NCBI GenBank assembly: GCA_949987705.1
Contig: OX465286.1
Location: forward strand, 5,805,445-5,869,444
Reading direction: 5' to 3'
From: Thereva unica
Taxonomy: Eukaryota; Arthropoda; Insecta; Diptera; Therevidae
Length of the DNA: 64,000 bases
Shown: one piece after another, positions 22,740 through 32,139 of the stretch
Position numbering within the stretch: position 1 is the stretch's first letter
Layout of the letters: every line of letters begins with the position of its first letter
Notes under the pieces: model-generated
Seen by the model: the letters and a program-made list of their open reading frames with translations, nothing else
Told to the model about the DNA's origin: nothing
The model's database searches: none
Program-made: the position numbers and the translations under genes

Positions 22740-24040
22740 GGACTCACTTCCGCATTACTCGCAGGATCTTTATGGAAGACCAAATAAAAACAAAAAAAGG
22801 AGGCGGGCAATCGCCTGTTGTTCAGCTAGTACCAGCCATAGTACACCTGCACAAATACCACCTTCAACCTAGTCAAAGGAAAAGTTACTTTCCCCCCGGC
22901 CTGGAGACGTTAATTGCGAAGACCACGAATTCGGCGAGTGCCAGCCATAGCACATCCTCTTTCGGATCGGCCGGGCAAACCAACTCCAAAGCACAGGTCA
23001 GATAGTATGCGCATGTAGGGTCAGTACCGGAAAGCCATTTTCATTCTTGACAAGATTGCTAAGATTGAGAAGGCCGGTACAATGCATGGGCGAGATCAGC
23101 CGGACAAAATAAAGAGATCCAGTCGATTGTTGAGATGCACAACAAACGGCTGGCACTAAATCAAACCAACCATCACGAGACGCGGGATGTGCGGAAGAGA
23201 CCTCGATCCTCGATCTTAAAGAGAAGACCGAGCGAGATGCTAAAAGACCAAGGAAAGCCTGCAGCAGCGGCAGGTGGATCATAGCCGGGCCCAGAAAGGC
23301 TGCTCAGCGATGTGGTCAGAGATCACCTGCAAGTAGCTTTGAAGGACGAGGGGACTTTAGGAGGACGTATCAGTCCCGAAACTTGGGTGGAGATGGAAGC
23401 CAAATTAACGGGGATAGTGTTGGACCACATTCTCTCAGGCAAGGGAGGAATAACGCCCTGCTATGACTCCTCGGAGGTAGCCAGAGGTTTCCGGGTAATC
23501 AGATGTGACAACCTCCAGATTTTCCTGGAGCCGAAAGCCCTTGACGTTTTATTGCTCATCTAGGCTCCCGGTCATAGGAATATAGAAAGGAACGAGAAAG
23601 CGGACTACCTACCCAAGCAGGGAATTTCGGGCTCCAAGAACGAGATGGTCGGCAGCCCAATAGGTGGGAGTCAAAACGCCAGACAAAAGCGGAGAGCTTT
23701 GGAGTCCTGCACTATCTGTAGGGCAACTAGAAAAAACAATGGGCCTTTTAAACAGATCCCGATGAGATATTATTGCCAGAATCACGGTAATCATCACGGG
23801 ACATTGGCCCATATGAAACCACGCTGCCAAGTTGGGTATCCCCCGTTCAACGTCTGTCGGAGACGAGCGAGGGATTGAAACACTTGTTCACTTTCTGTGT
23901 AAATTCCCGGCTTTATCACAGGATGACTTAAGACATTCGTCACATCATACTAGCCAAGCGCTAATTGAGCCTTCAATCGCACTGGAGGCACCCCTTCACC
24001 TACCTATCTTTTCTTCACAGCGTGTTTCCTCTGTGGTCTG
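22740..24040 (+). pseudogene. LOA-like LINE: DUF4780-type ORF1 joined to RNase H end
   Basis: The 5' part (22740-23280) is a Ser/Thr-rich and Lys/Arg-rich tract with frame changes, including FILDKIAKIEKAG near 23040. From 23312 a clean frame reads VRDHLQVALKDEG, GRISPETWVEMEAKLT, CYDSSEVARGFRVIRCDNLQ. I take this as the first half of the DUF4780-type domain found in ORF1 of insect LINEs. At about 23563 it switches to APGHRNIERNEKADYL, the last active-site motif of the RNase H domain. A cysteine-bearing tail follows: LESCTICRATRKN, then ERGIETLVHFLCKFPALS near 23870-23920. The endonuclease, the polymerase and the rest of ORF1 are missing, so the relic has a large internal deletion. The 5' edge is uncertain. 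Confidence 0.75.
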
Positions 24041-24064
24041 GTTATATTCTTCTTCTTCTTCTTA

Positions 24065-26030
24065 GCAGCGTTCTTTCGTTTTTCGTACTTTGTTTAATTC
24101 TTCTCTGTGCACCATCTTTCTAACTAGTGATTGCCCCTCGTCCGATAGTAAACTCAATGGCAGAACTGTGAGCTGTACAAGAGGTCGTCTTACTTCTGAA
24201 CTCTAGTCTTTCACATAATAGCGCTTCAGGACCCTGTGTAACCAATGCTAATTTTCTTCTACTTCTTATTCTTTAAACTAAGTTTAGTAGCATACATGTG
24301 TACCGGTAGAGTAATGCCTACTTTTGCCAGTGAGTGTTCTGTTTACATACTTTTAGGGGTAATTATTTGATTTAAAACGAAAAAAATCATGCATACTTTT
24401 AGGCTTCGTTATTTTTGCATGGTTTTTTTTAGAGAATTTTGAAAATATTTGAGGCGGGGGTTGAATAATTCAAAAGGATTTTTTAGTAAAAATATAAAAA
24501 TCTGTTTTATAATTTCCAAGATGCATAGCTCAAAAAAATATGTGTGTGTGTGTATTCGCCTGATAAGTGTTAAATTTATTCACCCAATGTTCTGAGCTCT
24601 GAGAACACTCTGCTAATGCGCTCATCCCCAAATTATATTCCAGACACAATGTATTAAAAATAAAAATTAATCAAAAGTAACTGGCATTACATATGTTGCC
24701 AAACAATCAGTTGCTACCACCCCTAAACACTAATAAAACAGAAGGGCAACAGGAAATCCACCCTCTTATGGTAGATTTACACACGTATTTCTTCCTACCA
24801 CCCAGAAGCGCAGAGATTTAAGCACAGAGAGCAGCAAGCACCCTCTTCTTATGATCTTTTCACAAATATTGAGTGGACATTATGTAATGCCAGAAACTTA
24901 TGCGGGAAATTTATGTCTCGATGATGGAAATAGGGTAAAAATATATTACATTAACCCCTTGTTGCATTTTTAAATATAATGAGGCCAAGGGATGTGCCAC
25001 AAGCTAGAGCTATAAAGTAGTGTGGGAGGGGGCGGTGCGGATTACGTTTTTCTTACATTTTATTATATTTTATTTTTTCCTGTGAGATGTGTGCGGTAGG
25101 AGGGGGGAGGGAGGAATATTAAGGCTAAGATAAAAGGTCAAATTGTGAAAAGTTATATATGCGTTTGTGTATGTGTATTATTCGGTCTCTAGGGGGATGC
25201 GATGTACACATATGGTGTATAGACGATAAGCAGAAAATTAAAATACACACCTACCCCTTGATGTTGAGTTGCCCTTCCTTTCTGAAAGGGTAATGATGCT
25301 TGCCTATCTGTTGTATAATATACACCGATACATATATATCTACATAAATAATTCCCTCCCCCCCTTCTCGCTCGTCGTTTTTCAAATTATATTTTCATAC
25401 CCCGTGAAAAGTCTCGATTCTTGTTAATAAATAATAAGGTGAAAATAGAGAGACAGAGAGGGTGGAATACAGACAAAAAAGAAATTAACACAGCCCGAAA
25501 CGATATTGCATTGCAGGCTTAAAAGACGTTGTTGTTGTTAGCTTCTACTTTTCCTTAACACATTGAAATAATTCTATTTTTTATCCTCTAGAATATAAAT
25601 TTAGAGAGGGGTGGATGCTGCTTTATTACACTAGAATGTAATTTTAAAGGCGGCTTCCAAATGTAATTAACACTATACATTTCGTCGCTTGTGTCGAGAG
25701 GATATTTTATACACAACAAATATAATCCCTTGGGGGTAAATCGTTAACAGCACAAAAAAGGGGGATGATTTATTGGAGGGGGAGAAGCTAATTTCAAAAA
25801 TTTCCTGAATAATAATTAGCTTTGAGTTTTTAAGATAAGTTTCTTTTTGTTTTATTTTTACCCAGAAACGAGCGTGTATATGCCAGCTTATATGAGCTTA
25901 CGTTTTTTTTTATTATACGTAATAAAAAAATTTATTACCTCACTTTTATCTCTAAAACTACTACAGCTAAAAACAAGTGATATATCTATATTTTTTAGGT
26001 ACTAAACATAAACTTAATTCATGCCTGTAA
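24065..26030. other. Noncoding stretch
   Basis: No gene is supported. AACTCTAGTCTTTCACATAA at about 24202 matches the 3' end of the SINE family and may be a remnant. A GT run lies near 24542. Confidence 0.5.
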
Positions 26031-26034
26031 AGGT

Positions 26035-26100
26035 AGATTTTTATTATGATTAGTTTTATTACCCTTTTATTACCTCTTTATTACATCTGGCTAATAAAGG
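26035..26100 (+). repeat. TTTTATTACC short array
   Basis: GTAGATTTTTATTATGATTA is followed by TTTTATTACC, CTTTTATTACC and CTCTTTATTAC. The part before the array resembles the family A head at 9.6 kb. Confidence 0.6.
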
Positions 26101-26296
26101 TATGCTTTGTAAGAAATTTTTCCTGGATGTAGGGAAAATGGTAATGAAATTTCCGTTTCAATTGTTCTATGTGTTGTAAAATTTCAGAAATAATTGACCC
26201 GAGACTGGATATATGACATTTTATCACGTAACACAACATTGCAGAAGTCAGCGGTTGTAGATGAGTGCTGCAGTCTGGGGTTTAAGAAAATGGTCA

Positions 26297-26541
26297 TTAG
26301 TAACAGAAATATGCTAAGAAACTTTTAAACGGCAATTTACAATCAAATTGCATCCAATAACAACAATTAAGGTGAATTCAGCAGCGCTGAATAGGAAGGA
26401 ATATGTCTGAATGAATAATTAGTAGCAGAAATATGCTATGAAACTTTTCAACGGCAATTAACAATCAAATTGCATCCAATAACAACGATTAAGCTGAATT
26501 CAGCGGCGCTGAATAGAAAGGAATATGTCTGACTTACTATT
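26297..26541 (+). repeat. 122-bp tandem duplication
   Basis: Two head-to-tail copies start at about 26299 and 26421. Shared blocks include CAGAAATATGCTA, AATCAAATTGCATCCAATAA, GAATTCAGC(A/G)GCGCTGAATA and AAGGAATATGTCTGA. The TTCAGCxxCGCTGAA core is itself a small palindrome. Confidence 0.88.
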
Positions 26542-26869
26542 AGACGAGTGTACGACATGACCGAAGGCTTTGACTTTTCAGTTTGTACTAACTACTACTC
26601 CCGGTGACTCAGCTACTCTCAACATTCATGCTTCTTGTTTCCACTGAGAGCTAGACTAGCCTCAGCCCCCAGCGAGACATCCATACGAAGTTAACAGCGT
26701 CGCACCACATCAAGCTCGTAGTATAAGATTTCGAGACTGAGAAGAAGGTGGGTCATAGTCATAGCGCATCCGAGTTTGAGCCATCAGGTTGCGTGCATTC
26801 ACTTTCCATATTTTGGAGTTGCCAATAATATAACCTATTTAGATATTCCCTCTTCTTTTTTCTGCATAA

Positions 26870-28712
26870 CTTGTCTGCGGTTTTTCTTCCTATCTAAATA
26901 GGAAAATCTTACAGATACAGGAAGACTTCAATGAAGGGAGAATTAGACAAGCGTACAAAGGAACTCGCCAGATCACCAACAAGTTTCAGCCAAGAACGGA
27001 CATCTGCAAGGACATAGATGGGAACTTGTTGGCAGATCCTGATATGATAAAGGAAAGGTGGAGAGAGTATTTTCAGAACCTATTGAACCCTATCTCCATA
27101 TCAAACGAGAATGCAGAGACAGAGGCATTTGTAATTCCCCAAGATAACATCTCAATAGAACCACCAACATTGGATGAGGTGCGGGAAGCTGTAAAAAGGC
27201 AGAGCAGCAACAAATCGCCTGGCGCCGATGGAATAGCAGCTGAGCTGCTAAAGGAAGGAGGACCCCAACTGCTACAAACTTTACACGAACTCATATGCAC
27301 CATCTGGGAGGAAGAAGTTATACCAGAGGACTGGAAGAAAGCGATTATATGTCCAATATACAAGAAAGGAGATAAATTAAACTGCAAAAACTACAGAGGC
27401 ATCTCACTCCTCAGCACCAGCTACAAAATCTTCACAATCCTTGTGAAACAAAAACTGGAACCTATAGCGGAAGGCCTTATAGGAGAATACCAAGCTGGTT
27501 TTAGGACAAACAGGTCAACATCGGACCAACTGCTGACCTTAAGGCAAATTCTGGAGAAAACCTGGGAAAGGAATGTAGATGTATATCAGATATTTGTCGA
27601 CTTTCAGCAGGCATATGATTCAATAAACAGAGAGAGGCTATATGAGATCCTATCGGAAATAGGAATCCCTTCAAAGTTGGTACAACTGATCAAATGCGCC
27701 ACAAATAGCTCACTGGCCAAAGTGAGGATCCAGAATGTTATAACAGAGGAGTTCGAAGTACGTCAAGGGCTTAGACAAGGAGATGGCCTGGCCCCTATGC
27801 TTTTCAACCTGGCCCTAGAATGGGTGATAAGGAAAACGTCAGTCCAGAGAAGTGCATCAATAGCTACCCAGTCGGTACAATTACTTGGATATGCGGATGA
27901 CGTAAACATCGTGGGAAGGTCCTTTTTGGCAGCAAAAGAAGTCTATGTCGAATTAAAAGAGGCGGCAAAGGACATAGGCCTGAAGATTAACGAAGAAAAA
28001 ACGAAGGTTATGCAACAATCCAGAGCAGGACGATTTAGAATGGGAAGAAATATAACCATCGACGAACATAACCTAGAAGTAGTCGATAAAACAGTCTACC
28101 TTGGGTCTACTATCACAAAAAGAAACGAAGAAAAAGAAGAAATAACCAGACGAATACTACTGGCTAATAGAGCCTTTTATGCCCAAAAACAAATCCTGCA
28201 CTCAAGATTTGTGCACAGGAAAACGAAACTCTCACTCTACAAAACAGTAATACGACCAGTACTGTGTTATGGTAGCGAGACTTGGACTATGACCCAGGAC
28301 ATAGAGGAACGAGTCAACAGGTTCGAGAGGAAAATTCTCAGATGCATAATAGGCCCAATCAGAGAGGATGGAATATGGCGAAGAAGATACAACAACGAGT
28401 TGTATGAAATTTTTGACGACCCACAACTCTCAACTTTAATAAAAATCAACAGATTGAGACTAGCCGGCCACGTGATCAGAATGGAGGACAATCGCATCCC
28501 AAAACGGCTTATGGCATCAGAAATTTCGGGAAGTAGGCCAGTAGGTAGACCCAGGAGGAGATGGATAGACTCTGTGACGGCTGACGCAGAGTCAATGCTC
28601 AACATCCGGAACTGGAGACTTGCTGCAAGGGACCGTCAAAATTGGAGAAATGCCCTTGAGGAGGCCAAGGCTCGATTTGGGCTGTAGCGCCATTGGATGG
28701 ATGGAATAATAT
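26870..28712 (+). mobile_element. 5'-truncated RTE-like LINE with intact RT
   Basis: The element covers the open frame from 26870 (preceded by an in-frame TAA at 26867), the reverse transcriptase and a 3' UTR of only about 25 bp. It ends in a GGATGGATGGAATAA repeat-like tail. A minimal 3' UTR with a short tandem-repeat tail is typical of RTE elements. The endonuclease half is absent, so this is a 5'-truncated insertion. A 12-bp inverted repeat spans the left junction. Confidence 0.88.
27026..28687 (+). CDS. Reverse transcriptase, RTE-like ORF2 (endonuclease missing)
   Basis: This 553-residue open frame is an RNA-dependent DNA polymerase that would copy its own RNA at a nicked target. It has SPGADGI at residues 64-70 and YKKGDKLNCKNYRGISLL at 112-129. 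GEYQAGFRTNRSTSDQLLTL follows at 153-172, then motif A FVDFQQAYDSI at 190-200 with Asp192. RQGLRQGDGLAP is at 246-257 and the catalytic YADD at 289-292. Next come GLKINEEKTKVM at 318-329, YLGS at 358-361 and CYGSETW at 414-420. The C-terminal part has IKINRLRLAGHVIRM and GSRPVGRPRRRW. The first codon given is TTG; the first in-frame ATG is at 27044 and the frame is open upstream to 26870 with family-like residues (ILQIQEDFNEGRIRQAYKG). It is therefore the 3' part of a longer ORF2 without a native start. The absence of stops indicates a young insertion. Confidence 0.9.
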   Translation: MLADPDMIKERWREYFQNLLNPISISNENAETEAFVIPQDNISIEPPTLDEVREAVKRQSSNKSPGADGIAAELLKEGGPQLLQTLHELICTIWEEEVIPEDWKKAIICPIYKKGDKLNCKNYRGISLLSTSYKIFTILVKQKLEPIAEGLIGEYQAGFRTNRSTSDQLLTLRQILEKTWERNVDVYQIFVDFQQAYDSINRERLYEILSEIGIPSKLVQLIKCATNSSLAKVRIQNVITEEFEVRQGLRQGDGLAPMLFNLALEWVIRKTSVQRSASIATQSVQLLGYADDVNIVGRSFLAAKEVYVELKEAAKDIGLKINEEKTKVMQQSRAGRFRMGRNITIDEHNLEVVDKTVYLGSTITKRNEEKEEITRRILLANRAFYAQKQILHSRFVHRKTKLSLYKTVIRPVLCYGSETWTMTQDIEERVNRFERKILRCIIGPIREDGIWRRRYNNELYEIFDDPQLSTLIKINRLRLAGHVIRMEDNRIPKRLMASEISGSRPVGRPRRRWIDSVTADAESMLNIRNWRLAARDRQNWRNALEEAKARFGL

Positions 28713-28719
28713 AACCTTC

Positions 28720-30180
28720 ATACAGCTCGCTCGCTGTTATCAATCTCAGGGGACCTCCTGACGTTCCTTTTTTTTCCGTGTGTAAGGAGTTTCAACAAAC
28801 CATCTGCGCGCCTGTTTGTGAGTTGAAAATAAAATCCTTAAATTTGTTTTTGTCTTAAATTTCGACTGCAAAAAAAAATTAAAAATTAAGAGCAATTTTT
28901 TGCTAATTCGGAAGGAGGAAGAAATTTTTTCTAAGTAAAAAGGATAAATAAAAAAGTAGCACAGAGATACTTCTTTTTTCGTCGTCGTCTTGTTGCTGTT
29001 GTTGTTATGCTATTATTATTAGTGTTGTTGCTTATGCTTTGTACTTCTTGGTATCCTTTTATCGTTTTTTAAAAGGTTTTTCATGGAGGGGATAATGGGC
29101 ATTTAATTCTCTCTAAGACAACATTTATTATCCACTCCCCCCCTCCCCCAATCCACAGTTGGTAATTATCCGAAAAAGCAAACTTGCATAAAATGAGGAA
29201 TTTAAATGTCAGAGTCATAAAATGTTGATAAGAAGATTACAGAGGGCACACAGCACACAAAAAATACACACAAACAAAATAAAAATAAAGGAAAAAAATA
29301 GAAAAGCAAGGAAGAGAGATGAATCTTTAAAAGGACACGCTTTTTCGGGGATTTTTGTTGAGTTAAAAAAGAAGGCGAATAGAAAAATAAAATTAAAAAA
29401 AAGCAAAGGATATTTCTGGTCTATCCTTTTCTGTGTGAATGTGTGTATGTGTTTGTTTTGTACAGAGCAATGATCTTTTAGCGGAATCAAATTATAACAA
29501 AGGATGAAAGTGAATGAAATTAAGCTAAATTTGCTTTCTTCCTTTTTTTATTTTTCTTTTCTTTATTCTTTTTTTTCACTATTTTTATTAATTTTTATTT
29601 CCGGCTTCTTTTTCATGTCATCCTCTCCCGGTCTTTTTTTAATCTGCCATTGTTGACAGAATTTTTAAATGACTGCAGCTATGCAGATATGCTTTAGTAC
29701 AATAAAAATAGGAGCGGTAGCCTCAATGATATGTCCATGGTTCAAAAATACGTTCCAAACGTGATAAGTAGTATAGCTATACCGCTACAAGGCCAGTGCC
29801 ACTTGATCGGTTGTGGACTCGAGTGTGGAATTGGATCTTGGCTTGTGAGCTAGCGCCACCTGCGTGTGATTAGTTGAACTTGGTTGCCGGATAAGCTTTT
29901 GAGGTGGCTGGGGGATGATGTATCTGTATTTTTTGAACTTCTTGGCCTATATCGGTGTGTCTGTCTGCCTGTGTGGTGCTACTATCACAATAGCGTATCT
30001 GTGAGCCGCCGATTCTCTTCTTCTTCATAGCGCATCTGTCTGTCTGTTATTTTCTGCATACTTTTGGGATTATTTGTTATTCGGTCGGCCGACCAAGCCT
30101 GACCGCCTGATAGAGGGAGCACTGTAAGTTTTTTCTTTTGAAACCGTTTGCTTCTACGTTACTTTTTATTTAGTATAATA
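28720..30180. other. Noncoding stretch
   Basis: No gene is supported. There are long A/T tracts and GTTGTT runs near 28990. Near 29700-30120 the sequence is more mixed and possibly old repeat, but I cannot assign it. Confidence 0.5.
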
Positions 30181-30186
30181 GCCTTC

Positions 30187-30255
30187 AAGTTGAAACTCAC
30201 CACACATACACACACACTTGTGATTGCGTTGTGACTTGTGCTTTAAGAATATGTG
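30187..30255 (+). repeat. ACTTGTGA family fragment
   Basis: TTCAAGTTGAAACTCACCAC followed by ACACTTGTGATTGCGTTGTG and ACTTGTGCTTTAAGAATA aligns with 10820-10890. It is a short truncated copy of that repeat. Confidence 0.65.
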
Positions 30256-30699
30256 GGGGGGGGGGGTAAATGAAAATTGCATTGTCATACAATTTCATAC
30301 CCCACAAGAAAAAATACCCCGAAGAGAAAAATTCATAATAAAATATACTTATTTCCTTATCTATGGTATTCGCAGTCCTGTCCCAACCCGCTCCTCTCCG
30401 GGCATCCCTTCCTGAAGATCAAAAATCTACTAAGGGATTTTGAAGGTGACAAAAAAAAAATGGGGACACCCCTAATAACTTGCACAATAAATTTTCACTG
30501 CACACAAAAACATTTCGTCATATTATCAGATGCGGGTGGTGGGTGGGAGGTGTCGAAATGACGAATGAGGGTAAAAATGTAATTTAGTTTATGGTAAATG
30601 ATGCAAAAAAAGTGGAATGTCAATAAATACATAAACATTTAAAAGGACTAAAAATGATGCTTGTGGTTCATGGCCATATATCAAGGAGAAGCTCCTATA

Positions 30700-30880
30700 T
30701 GGCAGCTTTTGATTTCATGGGCTTGCCTCAGGCGTATTAGATCTCCACATGGGGTCTTGTATAATCGAGAGCCATTGTACAGGATATACACTATCATCAT
30801 TAGGTCCTTGGTAACCTATGGGAATTTAGTTTGGTGGGGTGGTGGTACAGAACTGATCTTAAAAGTTTCGTGAAAAAATT
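30700..30880 (+). pseudogene. LOA/Jockey-like RT, C-terminal scrap
   Basis: The plus strand reads ISWACLRRIRSPHGVLYNRE and then PLYRIYTIIIRSLVTYGNLV followed by WWGG. This corresponds to the segment after the polymerase palm that reads close to LYTTVVRPILTYGSLVWW in RNase H-bearing LINEs. A stop follows at 30873. About 180 bp are recognisable. Confidence 0.7.
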
Positions 30881-31339
30881 CCAAAAAATTCTTAGGTTGT
30901 ACTTTCCCCGAGACGAGGCCAGTAAATTTTGAGGTAATGAGCTTCGTCGAAGCCACGTTTATCTCTCTCTCACACACACGTAAAGAAAGCAGATGAAAGT
31001 TGGCTGATACGTCTGTCCCATTGTGTTCCTATGAGCAACAGCTTTAATATTGTCACGTTTTATCACATGACCCAGACTGAAGTAGTAATGCCTTTAGGGC
31101 TTGTGTGACAGTCTAGAATCAAAAGCCATAAGGAATAAAAATTGATGAGTTTATCCATATATAGTAGAAATCTGACGACACTCAGACGGTAGGTCGCCGC
31201 ATCCTCGGCTACGCATCCTATTTTGGATATGGGCCTGTACATCGTTTGGAGTAACGCAGCAAAAATTAGTAGTGACACCCATGCCGAATAGGGACAATGT
31301 CAAGAGGACAGGCATCCGCTTCCACCATCTTTTGCAATT

Positions 31340-31640
31340 TCTCCTTTCATTCTTGACAAGATTTTCAGGAATTAGGTGGCCAGTGCTGTACTGGTACGAG
31401 AACGGTGTAAGGTTATTACATTTTGTTCTCGTTTTTTTATTACCTTTTTATTACCTTTATTACCTTTTTATTACCTTTTCAAATGGTTTACTACAAATCA
31501 ATGTCTCAACATGCCTTTTAGGACTATGTTTCATTTTCATAGTCTATATGAATTTTTTACCATTTACCATTATTTAATTTTAATTACCCCTTTTTATTAC
31601 CATTATATTACCTTTTTCTATTACCATTTTGGAACGAAGC
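31340..31640 (+). repeat. TTTTATTACC element, family B copy
   Basis: In order it has TTTCATTCTTGACAAGATTT, GGTGTAAGGTTATTACA, a first TTTTATTACC array (31434-31480), TTTACTACAAATCAATGTCT, CAACATGCCTTTTAGGACTA, TGTTTCATTTTCATAG, and a second array (31573-31626). The same ordered blocks are seen at 35525-35900, in part at 36505-36612, and inverted at 62400-62680. Confidence 0.78.
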
Positions 31641-31719
31641 TCCTTAACGAGGCTTGCTGGTGAACTGATTTGGTAAATAGCTTTCACTCAGATTGAGCAG
31701 GCGGCAGGGATGCGGACGC

Positions 31720-32130
31720 GGTGCGGATATGTGTGTCCCGGCCTTTAGCCGTGTTCGAAGGATTGTTGGCCCCTTATGTGAGAAAGGACGATTCCGAAGA
31801 CTACAATGACGAGATCTACGAGCGCTATCGCGTCATAGATATTATGAAGAAAATAAAGCTCGGTAGGCTCCGGCGGGCAAGGCATTTAGCCCGTATGAGT
31901 TAGATGAACCTGCTCGGAAAGTTCTCCGCGGTAAGTCCTATTGGCGCGACAGTGAGGGGGACCCAACCTTCGGTGGAAGGATGGCGTAGACCAGGACGCT
32001 CAGAGCTTAGGGATGCCAAACTGGATGACATCGGCTCAGAATCGGGTCCGGTGGAGAGAACAGCTGCGAGAGGTCACGACCGGATCCTGTTTGTAGAGCC
32101 GTCAAAGAAGAAGGAGAAGAAAGTCCTTGG
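31720..32130 (+). pseudogene. RTE-like LINE C-terminus, decayed
   Basis: The plus strand reads DYNDEIYERYRVIDIMKKIK and then LGRLRRARHLARM, followed by a stop. In shifted frames it reads ARKVLRGKSYWRDSEGDPTF and then NRVRWREQLREVTTGSCL before a final stop and an AAGAAGAAGGAG-type tail. This is the ORF2 C-terminus, where relatives read close to RLRWLGHVARM. A minus-strand piece of the same subfamily is at 40735-40890. Confidence 0.75.
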
Positions 32131-32139
32131 ACTACGAAA

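Noticed and set aside
27073..28605. Minus-strand open frames opposite the reverse transcriptase
   Set aside because: They are shadows of the real plus-strand frame, which has all RT motifs.
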